A stretch of 64,000 nt of DNA from Sphingomonas immobilis (GTDB lineage: Bacteria > Pseudomonadota > Alphaproteobacteria > Sphingomonadales > Sphingomonadaceae), in assembly GCF_030580995.1 (NCBI RefSeq), contig NZ_JAUQSZ010000004.1:186001-250000 (forward strand). Direction: 5' to 3'. The notes beneath the pieces were generated by a model, which made no database searches, was not told where the DNA came from, and saw nothing but the letters and a program-made list of their open reading frames with translations. Shown one piece after another: positions 16,761 through 25,979 of this stretch (positions within the stretch are counted from its first letter, which is position 1; every line of letters begins with the position of its first letter). The translations under genes were made by a program, and so were the position numbers.

Positions 16761-16835
16761 ATCCTGTTATCGCGGCGCTTTCGCGCTGTAAACCGATGTG
16801 TATAGGTGTTTGGGAAAGTTACGAGGGGCTATTCG

Positions 16836-17501
16836 TTGACGTTGGCGACGCCGGAGTTGAATCAGAGCGGCCAGATGATGGGCTCGAAGGGCCGGCGGAC
16901 CCGGCGCAAGCTCATCGATACCACCGTCGAGCTCCTCGCCACCACCCCGCTGCGCGACCTCAAGGTGGTCGACATCACGCAGGCGGCGAGCACGTCGGCG
17001 GCGACCTTCTACGTGTATTTCGACAATGTGATCGAGGTCGCGCTCGCCGCTTCGGCCGAGCTGACGCAAAGCACGCCCGAGATCATCGCCACGGTCAATT
17101 CCGAATGGACGCGCGCCAACAGCCACGATCGCGCGGTCGAGATGGTCGATCACTATCTCGCCTATTGGGGCGCGCACCGCGCGCTGATGCGCACGCGCAA
17201 CCTCGCCGCCGAAGAGGGCGACATTCGTTTCATCCGCGTCCGCGAGGAATCGATTCGCCCGCTGATCCTGGCGATGGTCCACAAGATCGAGCTGGCGCAG
17301 CGGGAAGGCCGGGTTTCGCGCCGTGTCTTTCCCTATGCCAGCGGCGGCACCGTGCTGATGATGCTCGAGCGCCTGGGCGCGCTCGCCCGCGTCTACGACA
17401 GCAACGGCGGCGTCATCACCTTCGCCCAGATGCGCGAAGCGGCGGCGCATACGATCGCGGCCTCGTTCGGCTGGCCGATCCAGGACGACACCGCCGGCTG
17501 A
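16836..17501 (+). CDS. TetR/AcrR-family transcriptional regulator
   Basis: 221 aa from TTG 16836. The helix-turn-helix occupies about residues 20-65 (RRTRRKLIDTTVELLA, then DITQAASTSAATFYVYFDN). The rest is a helical ligand-binding domain ending in AASFGWPIQD. TTG was preferred over GTG 16806 because GAGGGG lies 8 bp before it. It is divergent from a CoA-transferase operon and convergent with an SDR gene, so repression of the CoA-transferase operon with an acyl-CoA effector is the likely role. Confidence 0.85.
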   Translation: MTLATPELNQSGQMMGSKGRRTRRKLIDTTVELLATTPLRDLKVVDITQAASTSAATFYVYFDNVIEVALAASAELTQSTPEIIATVNSEWTRANSHDRAVEMVDHYLAYWGAHRALMRTRNLAAEEGDIRFIRVREESIRPLILAMVHKIELAQREGRVSRRVFPYASGGTVLMMLERLGALARVYDSNGGVITFAQMREAAAHTIAASFGWPIQDDTAG

Positions 17502-17505
17502 AACG

Positions 17506-18297
17506 TCACTCGGCGCGATTGGCGCTCGCCCGGGCCAGCGACGTTTCGTTGGCGGGTTGCGATGCGCGCGCCTCGATCAGATCGACGCTGACGTCGGCCG
17601 GAAGCGTCAGCACCGCGATCAGCGTTCTGGCCATCGTTTCGGGTTCGACGCTGTGGCCGGTGAAGGCGGCATGGCCGGTGCGCTGGATCGTCGCGAAGAA
17701 GCGCGGCACCACTTCGGGATCCCAATGCGCGCCGCCGGTGCTGCCCGCCACCGAACCGGAGCGCAGCACGGTGACGCGGATACCATCCTCGCGCAGCTCG
17801 TCGCGCAGGCCCTGCGACAATGTTTCCAGCCCCGCCTTGGTCGCCGCATAGACGCTGAGGAACGGGAACGGCATCCGCACCGATTCGGAACTGATGTTGA
17901 CGATATGGCCGCGGCTGGCGCGCAGATGCGGGATCGCCGCGCGCGTACACCAGATCGGCCCGAGCAGGTTGACGCCGACATGCCGCTCGACCTGCGCGCT
18001 GGTCGCTTCCTCGAGCAGGAAGGGATGGAACAGCGCGGCGTTGTTGACGAGGATGTCGAGCCGCCCGAAGCGCGCGACCGCCGCCGCGATGCTGCGCTCC
18101 ACCGCCGCCGCATCGGCGACGTCGCAATCGAACGCGGCGGCGGCATCGCCGTGCCGCGCCGCCAGCGCATCGGCCTCCGCCGAGGCGCGCGCGAAGATCG
18201 CCACCTTCGCGCCTTCGGCCACCAGCGCATCGACGAAACGGCTGCCCATTCCCTTCGACCCGCCGGTGACGATCGCGACCTTGCCGGCGAGGCTCAT
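17506..18297 (-). CDS. SDR family oxidoreductase
   Basis: 263 aa. TGGSKGMG is at residues 11-18, R37 in FARAS suggests NADP, NNAA at 85-88, Ser136-137, Tyr150 and Lys154 form the active site. ATG 18297 overlaps the stop of the upstream SDR by 4 bp, so the two are coupled. It is the last gene of the leftward unit that begins with an aldehyde dehydrogenase and P450, and it ends 4 bp from the convergent TetR gene. Confidence 0.9.
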   Translation of the reverse strand: MSLAGKVAIVTGGSKGMGSRFVDALVAEGAKVAIFARASAEADALAARHGDAAAAFDCDVADAAAVERSIAAAVARFGRLDILVNNAALFHPFLLEEATSAQVERHVGVNLLGPIWCTRAAIPHLRASRGHIVNISSESVRMPFPFLSVYAATKAGLETLSQGLRDELREDGIRVTVLRSGSVAGSTGGAHWDPEVVPRFFATIQRTGHAAFTGHSVEPETMARTLIAVLTLPADVSVDLIEARASQPANETSLARASANRAE

Positions 18298-19040
18298 GGC
18301 TTGCGGATCATGCCGCCGTCGACGCACAGCGTCTGGCCGGTGATGAATCCGGCCGCGTCGGACAGCAGGAAGAGCACGGCGTCGGCCTGTTCGTTGGTGT
18401 CGCCGAGGCGGCCGAGCGGCATCTGCGCGACGATGCCCTCGATGATCTTCGCATCGACCTGGCGCATCGCATCGGTCAGCGTCGGGCCGGGCGCGACGCC
18501 GTTGACACGGATGCCCTTGGGACCGAGTTCGGCGGCGAGACTCATCGTCAGGCCGTTGGTGCCGAGTTTCGAGATGCCGTAATAGGCGCCGGCCGAGCCC
18601 GAGAGATAGGCGGCGGTCGACGACTGGTTGACGATCGCGGCACCCTTGCGCCCCTCCATCAGCGGCACGATCGCCCGCGTGACGTAGAGCGCGCCGTGCA
18701 GGTTCACGGCCATGAACTTGAGGTAATAGTCGAGATCGACCGACATCAACGGTTCGTAGCGCATGCCCGCGAAGATCGCGGCGTTGTTGACGAGATAGTC
18801 GACACCGCCGAACGCGGCCTTGGTCGCCTCGGCCAGCGCGGCGCAGGAGGCGGGATCGGCCACGTCGGTCTTCACGAAGATCGCCGCATCGCCGATCTCG
18901 GACGCGACGCGCTGGCCCTGCTCGGCGTTGAGCTCGGCGACGACGACCTTCGCGCCCTCGGCGGCGAGCCGCTTGGCATAGGTCTCGCCGATTCCCTGCC
19001 CCGCGCCGGTGACGACGGCGACCTTGTTCTCGAAACGCAT
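18294..19040 (-). CDS. SDR family oxidoreductase
   Basis: 248 aa. TGAGQGIG is at residues 11-18, an acidic residue after strand 2 (VAELNAE) suggests NAD, NNAA follows YLV, and the active site is SS plus YGISK (Tyr-x3-Lys). The C-terminus ends LCVDGGMIRKP, typical of classical SDRs. ATG 19040 follows the P450 stop by 35 bp. With P450 and aldehyde dehydrogenase upstream, oxidation of the alcohol made by the P450 is a reasonable guess. Confidence 0.9.
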   Translation of the reverse strand: MRFENKVAVVTGAGQGIGETYAKRLAAEGAKVVVAELNAEQGQRVASEIGDAAIFVKTDVADPASCAALAEATKAAFGGVDYLVNNAAIFAGMRYEPLMSVDLDYYLKFMAVNLHGALYVTRAIVPLMEGRKGAAIVNQSSTAAYLSGSAGAYYGISKLGTNGLTMSLAAELGPKGIRVNGVAPGPTLTDAMRQVDAKIIEGIVAQMPLGRLGDTNEQADAVLFLLSDAAGFITGQTLCVDGGMIRKP

Positions 19041-19075
19041 CGATCTCTCTCCAGTCTTGTGTTTTTTACGGGGGC

Positions 19076-20344
19076 TTACCAGGCGATGTGGAGGTTCGTC
19101 ACCGACATCAGGCCGGGCGATACCATCTGGTCATCGCTGTCGGCGATGCTGAACATCGGCACGCGGCGCAGCCAATGCTCGAGCGCGATCTTCATCTCCT
19201 GCCGTGCCAGATGCGCGCCCATGCACAGGTGCGCGCCGCTCGCCAGCGTGAAGTGACGGTTGCCCTTGCGCTCGGGATCGAAATCGCGCGGGCATTTGAA
19301 GGTCTCGGGATCGAAATTGCTGACCGAGGTGAGCGCCTGCACCCAGTCGCCCGACTTCATCTCGACGCCGTGCAGCACCTGGTCCTTCTTGAGCTGGCGC
19401 ATCGAGAAGACCAGCGGCTGCATCCGCAGGAATTCCTCGATCGCGCCGGGGATCAGCGCGGGATTCTCGCGCAGCCGCTGCTGCAGGCCGTGGTCGAGTG
19501 CGAGCCGGCGGAACATCTGCCCCAGCGTCGAGGCGACCGTATCGAGCCCGCCCAGCCACAGGAAGAACATCGTGCCGATCTTCTCGTCGGCGGTCAGCGG
19601 CCTGCCGTCGATCGTGCCGTTGACGATCTTCGAGGTCAGGCTGTCGTCGGGCCTCGCTTCCTTTTCCGTGATGAAATCGCGCAGCCACGCCAGCACCGAC
19701 GCGGTCGCCGCCCCCATCCGCTCGAAATCGCGCGTATGCAGGATCTCATATTCCCAGGCGAGGAACTGATCGAGCACCGCATGCGGGAAGCCCATCAAGT
19801 TGAAGAACACCTTGACCGGGAACACGCGCGCGAAATCATAGGCGAAATCGCCGCCGCCCTTCGCCAGGAATTCGTCGATCATCTCGTCGCAGAGCGCGCG
19901 GATATCGGCGTCCATCTCGCCCACGGCCTTGGGGGTGAACCAGGGGTTGAGGAAACGCCGGTAGGACGAATGTTCGCCGCCGTCGAACGACAGCGGGATG
20001 CATTTGAAGTCCTCGCCGATCAGCTTCTGGAAATCGGCCTGGCCATGCGAGCCATAGGTCTCGCCGTCCTGATAGACCTTGGCGCAATCCTTGTACCCGG
20101 TCAGCACCCAGTGTCCGCCGACAATCCAGGTCGACGGGAACGGCGACCACATGACCGGCGGAATGTCCGCCTCGCGCAGCCGCTCGGTGTGGATATAGGG
20201 ATCGGGGCAGCTGTTAGGCAGCTGACCCTGGAAATTGCGCAGATCGCGGATCAACTCGCGCGGGACGTGCGCGGGTGCCTCGACGTCGAGATGCACCGGC
20301 TCTTCCGGCGGCGGGCTCATCATGATTTCCATGAGATCGGTCAT
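19076..20344 (-). CDS. Cytochrome P450
   Basis: 422 aa soluble bacterial P450 (class I, no membrane anchor). The haem-ligand Cys374 lies in SGAHLCMGAHLA, ExxR is Glu304-Arg307, and the I-helix oxygen-activation segment is GGLDTV (Asp268, Thr269). It would hydroxylate a hydrophobic substrate and needs ferredoxin and a reductase; an adrenodoxin-type ferredoxin is encoded 8 kb away at 28077-28394. ATG 20344 has an AGGAGAG site. It lies 26 bp after an aldehyde dehydrogenase gene, in the same direction. Confidence 0.93.
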   Translation of the reverse strand: MTDLMEIMMSPPPEEPVHLDVEAPAHVPRELIRDLRNFQGQLPNSCPDPYIHTERLREADIPPVMWSPFPSTWIVGGHWVLTGYKDCAKVYQDGETYGSHGQADFQKLIGEDFKCIPLSFDGGEHSSYRRFLNPWFTPKAVGEMDADIRALCDEMIDEFLAKGGGDFAYDFARVFPVKVFFNLMGFPHAVLDQFLAWEYEILHTRDFERMGAATASVLAWLRDFITEKEARPDDSLTSKIVNGTIDGRPLTADEKIGTMFFLWLGGLDTVASTLGQMFRRLALDHGLQQRLRENPALIPGAIEEFLRMQPLVFSMRQLKKDQVLHGVEMKSGDWVQALTSVSNFDPETFKCPRDFDPERKGNRHFTLASGAHLCMGAHLARQEMKIALEHWLRRVPMFSIADSDDQMVSPGLMSVTNLHIAW

Positions 20345-20370
20345 GTCGTCTCTCCTGCCTCGCGGGGGGT

Positions 20371-21846
20371 TCAACCGCCCTTGAAGCTGATCGTCTTGAT
20401 GGTGGTGAATTCGTTCAGGCCCTCGATGCCGTATTCGCGGCCATAGCCCGAGCGCTTGATGCCACCGAACGGCGCGTGGCTCGACATGCGGCCGCCGCCG
20501 CCGTTGATCGAGACGCCGCCGGTGCGGATCTGCAGCGCGATCTCATAGGCGCGGCCGACGTCCGCCGAGAACACCGAGCCCGAGAGACCGAACTCGCTGT
20601 CGTTGGCGATCTCGATCGCCTCCTCGTCGGTGTCGTAGCCGATGACGACGCCGATCGGGCCGAACACCTCCTCCTGCGCGATGCGGTGGCTGTTGTGGAC
20701 GTTGTCGAACAAGGTCGGCTCGTGGAAGAAGCCCTTGTCGAGCCCCGCCGGCCGCTTGCCGCCCGACACCAGGGTCGCCCCCTGATCGAGCGCGATCTGG
20801 ACGTAATCCTCGGTGCGCTTGCGCGCCACTTCGCGGATCAGCGGGCCCATCCCGACCGATGCATCGGCGGGATCGCCGACCTTCACATGCTGCAGCATGT
20901 CCTTCACCGCCGCGACGTACTGCGCACGGATCGAATTGTGGACGACGTGCCGCGTCAGCAGCGCGCAGCCCTGGCCGCAGTGGATGGTGAAGCCCATCAG
21001 CCCGTTCTGCGCCGCCGCGACGATGTCTGCGTCGGGGCGCACGATCATCGCCGACTTGCCGCCGAGTTCGAGCAGCACGCGCTTGAGCGTCGGCGCCGAC
21101 TGCGCCTGGATCATCGCGCCGACCTTGTCGGAGCCGGTGAAGCTGACGAGATCGACGCGCGGATCGGTGGTGAGCGCGGTGCCGACCTCGATCCCGCCGG
21201 TCACGATGTTGAGCACGCCCTTGGGCAGCCCGACTTCCTCCGCGATCTCACCCAGGATCAGCGCCTCGAACGGCGTGTAGGGCGACGGCTTGAGCACCAC
21301 GGTGCAGCCGACCACCATCGCGGGCACGATCTTGCCGATGTTGAGGAAGAACGGGAAATTGTACGGCGTGATCGCCGAGACCACCCCGGCCGGATCGCGC
21401 GCCATCACGCCAGCACCCAGCGTCAGCGTGCCCTGCGCATTGGGCGTGGTTTCGACCGGCAGCGGCGTGATCGCCGGGCGCGACGAGATCTCGACCATGT
21501 GCCGCGCGTGCTGCATCGGGATGCCGTATTGCAGATATTGCGCGAGCATCTGCGTCGCGCCGGCCTCCGCCACGATCAGCTTGATGATCTCCGGCGCGCG
21601 GCGCTCGATCGCGTCGAGGAACTCGGTCATCTTGGCCTGGCGCTCGCGCTGCGGAAGGCGCGGCCACGGACCCTTGTGGAAGGCTTCGTAGGCAGCGGCG
21701 AGCGCCGCCTCGACATGCGCCGGGCCGCCGACCGGGGCCTCGCCGAGCACGCCTTCGGTCGCCGGATTGAGCACTGCCTCGAGCTGGTCGGTGCTCATCC
21801 ATTCGCCGTTGATGTAGAGCGCCTTGCTGTTCTTCAGAATCGTCAT
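20371..21846 (-). CDS. Aldehyde dehydrogenase (NAD(P)+)
   Basis: 491 aa. Lys186 (KPSP), the general base Glu260 in LELGGKS, and the catalytic Cys294 in CGQGC are all present; Cys290 lies close by. It oxidises an aldehyde to the acid, probably after P450 hydroxylation and alcohol oxidation, giving a substrate for CoA activation. It heads the leftward unit ALDH-P450-SDR-SDR. The 117-bp region upstream holds palindromic half-sites. Confidence 0.92.
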   Translation of the reverse strand: MTILKNSKALYINGEWMSTDQLEAVLNPATEGVLGEAPVGGPAHVEAALAAAYEAFHKGPWPRLPQRERQAKMTEFLDAIERRAPEIIKLIVAEAGATQMLAQYLQYGIPMQHARHMVEISSRPAITPLPVETTPNAQGTLTLGAGVMARDPAGVVSAITPYNFPFFLNIGKIVPAMVVGCTVVLKPSPYTPFEALILGEIAEEVGLPKGVLNIVTGGIEVGTALTTDPRVDLVSFTGSDKVGAMIQAQSAPTLKRVLLELGGKSAMIVRPDADIVAAAQNGLMGFTIHCGQGCALLTRHVVHNSIRAQYVAAVKDMLQHVKVGDPADASVGMGPLIREVARKRTEDYVQIALDQGATLVSGGKRPAGLDKGFFHEPTLFDNVHNSHRIAQEEVFGPIGVVIGYDTDEEAIEIANDSEFGLSGSVFSADVGRAYEIALQIRTGGVSINGGGGRMSSHAPFGGIKRSGYGREYGIEGLNEFTTIKTISFKGG

Positions 21847-21886
21847 GCTGTCCTCTCCAAGCGTGCCGCGACTCTGTCGGGCCGTC

Positions 21887-21941
21887 GTTACATAGATGCT
21901 TTACTGTAACATGATGCCGAACAATAGCTGAAAATTGTAAC
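21887..21941. promoter_or_regulatory. Inverted repeat GTTACA-N12-TGTAAC plus a third half-site
   Basis: GTTACA at 21887-21892 and TGTAAC at 21905-21910 form an inverted repeat, and another TGTAAC lies at 21936-21941. The cluster is 41-95 bp upstream of the aldehyde dehydrogenase start, where an operator for the ALDH-P450 operon would be expected. The regulator is not identified. Confidence 0.45.
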
Positions 21942-21963
21942 GGCACCGAGAAATGATCACGGG

Positions 21964-23184
21964 TCAGGCCGCGTCGGGCAGGCGGACGATGCCGGCACCG
22001 TGCAGCGCCGCCGCTTCCTCCCCCGCGATGCCCAGCTCGGCGAGGATCGAGCCGGTATGCTCGCCGTAGCGCGGGGCGGTGCGCAGCGCGCCGATCGGGC
22101 GCTCGTCGAACTGCGCGGGCGATGCCCCGCCGAGATAGCCCTGCCCGTCGCCGTCCTCGATGCGCGTGATGAAGCCGTTTTCCAGCGCCTGCGGGTCGGC
22201 GATCACCTCGGCCGGGCTCTGCAGCGGCGCCCAAACGCCTTCGAGCGTGGCGAGCTTGTCCTTCCACCAGGCGAAATCGTGCGCGAGAAACACCTCGTCG
22301 AACTCGCGGATCAGCGCGCGGCGGTTCTCGAACCGGGCGGCGGCATCCTTGTAGCGCGGATCGTCGAGCAGATCGGTGCGGCCGAGATGCTGGAGCAGAT
22401 CGGGCCACCAGCGATCCATCAGCAGGCACAGCGAGATCCAGCGGTCGTCCTTCGTGCGGTACAGGTTCACCATCGCGCTGAACGCCTCGTCGCGGCCGCC
22501 GTTCGGCCCGCGATCCAGCCCCATGCCCGCCGCCGCCATCGACTGCGACATCAGATAGATGCCGAACAGATACAGCGCATTGTCGACCACCGCGCCCTGC
22601 CCCGTCCGCTCGCGCCGGAACAGCGCCGCCGCGACCGCCCCCGCCAGCGTCGCCCCGCCGCCGAGATCGCCGACCGATCCCGGTTGCTGCGGCGGCTCCA
22701 GGCCGGGGCGCGTCTGCATGTAGCCCGAGCCGGAGCGGCACCAGGACGAGGGGAAATCGAAGCCGCCGTCGTTCGCCATCGCCCCGCGCAGGCCATAGCC
22801 GGTGCCGCGTGCATAGACGATGCGCGGGTTGATCGCGGCGATATCGGCCGGTTCGATGCCGAGCTTGGCGCGCGCATCGGCGCGCAGGTTGGTGATGAAC
22901 ACGTCCGCCGTCTCGACGAGCCGGCGCAGGATCGCGCGGCCCTCCGCTTGCGTCAGATCGAGCGCCAGCGAACGCTTGCCGCGATTGCCCGCCTCGAAGA
23001 ACATATTGCGCCCGTCGCGCCCGGAATTGGGGATCGCCAGATTGCGGCCGGGATCGCCACCCGCGGTGGTGCGCTCGATCTTGATGACGTCGGCACCCCA
23101 GTCAGCGAGGATCATCGATGCCGCCGGCACGAACGTATGTTCCGCCACCTCGATCACGCGGACACCCGCCATCACGTCGTACAT
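21964..23184 (-). CDS. CaiB/BaiF family III CoA-transferase
   Basis: 406 aa. GVRVIEVAEHTFVPAAS and ADWGADVIKIERT form the N-terminal Rossmann signature, and Asp201 in VVDNALY is the expected catalytic aspartate. It is closest in motif to the enzyme at 15457-16695 and probably moves CoA onto the acid produced upstream in the pathway. ATG 23184 is supported by GGAGAG. It is separated by 117 bp from the ALDH operon and by 148 bp from the fused CoA-transferase upstream, so it may have its own promoter. Confidence 0.9.
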   Translation of the reverse strand: MYDVMAGVRVIEVAEHTFVPAASMILADWGADVIKIERTTAGGDPGRNLAIPNSGRDGRNMFFEAGNRGKRSLALDLTQAEGRAILRRLVETADVFITNLRADARAKLGIEPADIAAINPRIVYARGTGYGLRGAMANDGGFDFPSSWCRSGSGYMQTRPGLEPPQQPGSVGDLGGGATLAGAVAAALFRRERTGQGAVVDNALYLFGIYLMSQSMAAAGMGLDRGPNGGRDEAFSAMVNLYRTKDDRWISLCLLMDRWWPDLLQHLGRTDLLDDPRYKDAAARFENRRALIREFDEVFLAHDFAWWKDKLATLEGVWAPLQSPAEVIADPQALENGFITRIEDGDGQGYLGGASPAQFDERPIGALRTAPRYGEHTGSILAELGIAGEEAAALHGAGIVRLPDAA

Positions 23185-23332
23185 CGTTCGCTCTCCGTTA
23201 GCCGCGCTCTCATGGGCCGCTTTTCAGACTGCGATCATACCGTACGCCGTCAGCGCAACAAGTGATGAAACGTCATTTCTTCGCGCCACTCCGGTCGTGC
23301 AGCCTGCGGCGGAAACGGCAGCGCGCGGCGAC

Positions 23333-25792
23333 TCAATTCTGGACGACGACGTGGCGCTCGCCGAGTTGTGCGATCTCGGCAGCGTCATAGCCGAAATCGG
23401 CGAGCACGCGGTCGGTATCCTGCCCGACCAGCCCGGCCGGCCCCGCCACGGTTTCCGATCGCGAGAAGCGCATCAGCGCTTTCAGGCGCGGGACGCGATC
23501 GAGGAACGGATTGTCGGTCTCGGTCACCAGCCCGAGCTGCTGGCCCACGCTTCCGGCGTCGAGATAATTGGCCTCGACCGGCCCCGGCGCGCAGACCACA
23601 CAGGCGACGTCGGCGGCGCGCAACAGCGCCTCCCACGCTGCCGCCGGCTGGGTCGCGAAGGTTTCCGCGAGCGCGTCGAGCAGCGCCGCGTCATGGTCGC
23701 GCCGCGATGCCATCGTCGCAAAACGCGCATCGTCGCGCAGGGCCGTGCCGCCCGGCAGCGCGCCGCACAGCCGTTCCCACTCGCGCTGGCGGGGTGCGGC
23801 GAGGAACAGCCAGCGGCCGTCTGCGGCCTTGTAGAGATGATAGAGCGCATGAAAGCCCTGCACGATCGCATCGGCACGATCGGGCGGGGCGACGCCATCA
23901 TATTCGACCATCGTCTCCGCCAGCGCGTGCGCGGCGCTCGACAGCATCGACGTGAACAGCACCTGCCCCCCTGCCCCGCGCTGGCGCGCGACGAGCCCGA
24001 GCAGCATCGACGTCGCGACGCTCGCCGCCGAGAGGCCGTCGGCATTGCCGACCCCCATCACCGCCGCCGCCAGCCGCAGCGCCGCCGCCTTGGTCTCCGC
24101 AGGCGAAAGATCGGGGCCTTCGGGGATCACCGACTCGCCATTGCGCCAGGCGAGCCCGGCCGCAGCACCAATCGTCGGCGCGAAGGCGGGGCGATGCCCG
24201 CACGGCCCGCTCTCGCCGTAGCCCGGCGCACTCTGGTAGATCAGGCCGGGGTTGATCGCGTGCAGCGTCGCCGCGTCGAGCCCCAGCCGCTCGGCGACGC
24301 CCGCGCGGAACGATTGCAGCACGATGTCGGCCTTGGCGATGATGGCGTGCGCGACGGCGCGGCCCGCATCGCCGTGCAGGTCGATCGCCACGCAATCCTT
24401 GCCTTGCAGCACCTTCATCCCCGACACTTCGGGGAAGGGCAGCATGTTGCGGTGGGGATCGCCGTCAGGCTGTTCGAGCTTGATGACGCGCGCGCCGAGT
24501 TCGGCGAGCAGGGTCGCGCCGTACGGGGCGGCGTAATAGGTGCCGAGCTCGATGACCGTCACGCCGTCGAGCGGCGGTTTCGCACGGACGGCGGGCGGCG
24601 CGGTGCCGCCGGGCGCGGGATCGGACAGCGCCTCGGCGATCCGGCGCAGCGCCGCCGCATGTTCGCCGAGCCGCGGGGCCACGCCGATCCGCGCGGGCGT
24701 GGCGTCGGCGCGGATCATCGGCCCCGGCATCCGCAAGGCACCGACGTCACGATCCGCCGTCTCGTGCGTCATGCCGTTCCACATCATCTGGGGATGATCG
24801 AGCAATTCGCTGCCCTTGCGGAACAATTCACCCCAGACATTCGGGTCGCGATCGAATTCCGCCGCCCATTCCGCAACCGTCTTTTCGCGTACCTTGGCGA
24901 GCAGAATTTCCCAGAATTCGCGTCGCGTATCCACGTCGTCGAAGTCCGGCGCGGTCTTCCATCTGGGATCGTCGAACATCCAGGTGAGGCCGAACATCGC
25001 CATCATCGCGCGAAACAGGCGATCGACGGTCTGAGAGAATTGCAGCCAGCGGCCATCCTTGGTGAGCGCGATCAGCAGGCGGAACGACAGGCCGCCGCTG
25101 GGAACGCCGTTTGCCGATACCGGCGTCTGCGTGAAGCTGTCCTGGAACCGGCTGGCGACGACGCGCGAGAACCAGTTGAAGGTGTCATAGACCGTAAGGC
25201 CCTCGGCCAGCGAGGTCTCGACGCGCTGCCCCGCGCCGCTCTTGCCGCGTTCGTAGAGCGCAGCGAGGATCCCCTGCGCCGCAAGCTGGCTCGTGGCGAA
25301 GGCGCAATATGCGGCGGAGGCGAAACCGGGCCCGTCGCCCGGCGACAGCGTCGACAAGGCGGACATCGCGCCGAAGGTCGCCATGACGATGCCCTCGTAG
25401 CCCTGCAGACCGGCCAGCGGCCCGCTCTGCCCGAAGCCGCTGATCGAAGCGTAGACCAGCCCCGGATTGCCCGCCGCCAGCGTCGCATAGCCGATGCCGA
25501 GCCGGTCGGCGACGCCGGGCCGGAAGCTCTCGATCACCACGTCTGCGCTGCCCGCCAGCCGCTGCGCGACCTGCAGGTCGTCAGGTGCCTTGAGGTCGAG
25601 TTCTATGCTCTGCTTGCCCCGCCCCCAGAACGGCCACGCGCCGTCGCGGCGCAGCGCGCTGCCGCCGGGCCGTTCGACCAGGATGACCTCGGCACCGAAA
25701 TCGGCGAACAGCTGGCTGGTCTGCGTCCCGGCGCGCGTGTCGGAAAAGTCGATGACGCGCAAACCCGCCAACGCCTGTGTCTGCTGCGTCAA
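23333..25792 (-). CDS. Double-length family III CoA-transferase (two fused CaiB domains), TTG start
   Basis: 819 aa, twice the usual size. The first CaiB domain opens with LRVIDFSDTRAG and the second with VTVIELGTYYAAPYGA. At the catalytic Asp position the first half has Glu192 (RVETSLAEG) and the second half has Phe (LFTSMLSS). TTG 25792 was chosen because GAGAGGG precedes it and because the paralogue at 53723-56161 starts at the matching residue; an ATG at 25849 is an alternative. It is divergent from an amidohydrolase gene at 25980. Confidence 0.88.
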   Translation of the reverse strand: MTQQTQALAGLRVIDFSDTRAGTQTSQLFADFGAEVILVERPGGSALRRDGAWPFWGRGKQSIELDLKAPDDLQVAQRLAGSADVVIESFRPGVADRLGIGYATLAAGNPGLVYASISGFGQSGPLAGLQGYEGIVMATFGAMSALSTLSPGDGPGFASAAYCAFATSQLAAQGILAALYERGKSGAGQRVETSLAEGLTVYDTFNWFSRVVASRFQDSFTQTPVSANGVPSGGLSFRLLIALTKDGRWLQFSQTVDRLFRAMMAMFGLTWMFDDPRWKTAPDFDDVDTRREFWEILLAKVREKTVAEWAAEFDRDPNVWGELFRKGSELLDHPQMMWNGMTHETADRDVGALRMPGPMIRADATPARIGVAPRLGEHAAALRRIAEALSDPAPGGTAPPAVRAKPPLDGVTVIELGTYYAAPYGATLLAELGARVIKLEQPDGDPHRNMLPFPEVSGMKVLQGKDCVAIDLHGDAGRAVAHAIIAKADIVLQSFRAGVAERLGLDAATLHAINPGLIYQSAPGYGESGPCGHRPAFAPTIGAAAGLAWRNGESVIPEGPDLSPAETKAAALRLAAAVMGVGNADGLSAASVATSMLLGLVARQRGAGGQVLFTSMLSSAAHALAETMVEYDGVAPPDRADAIVQGFHALYHLYKAADGRWLFLAAPRQREWERLCGALPGGTALRDDARFATMASRRDHDAALLDALAETFATQPAAAWEALLRAADVACVVCAPGPVEANYLDAGSVGQQLGLVTETDNPFLDRVPRLKALMRFSRSETVAGPAGLVGQDTDRVLADFGYDAAEIAQLGERHVVVQN

Positions 25793-25979
25793 AGCCTTCG
25801 CCCTCTCACCCGCCGCGCCCTGTCGGGTCGCGCGCCGGCGCCTCGACATCGGTTGACACCGCACTGTTATTATCTCTCTCTATCCGGCATACCGCGGGGG
25901 ATCAACCAATCCACATGCCGCATAGAGGAACCTGTATCGCGCGCCCGTCAGGGCGGGTAAACAGAGGAGAGGACAGGAT

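Noticed and set aside
22820..25960. 1046-codon rightward open frame
   Set aside because: It is antisense to two CoA-transferase genes with strong motifs, and its composition (Arg, Ala, His) is that of a shadow frame.
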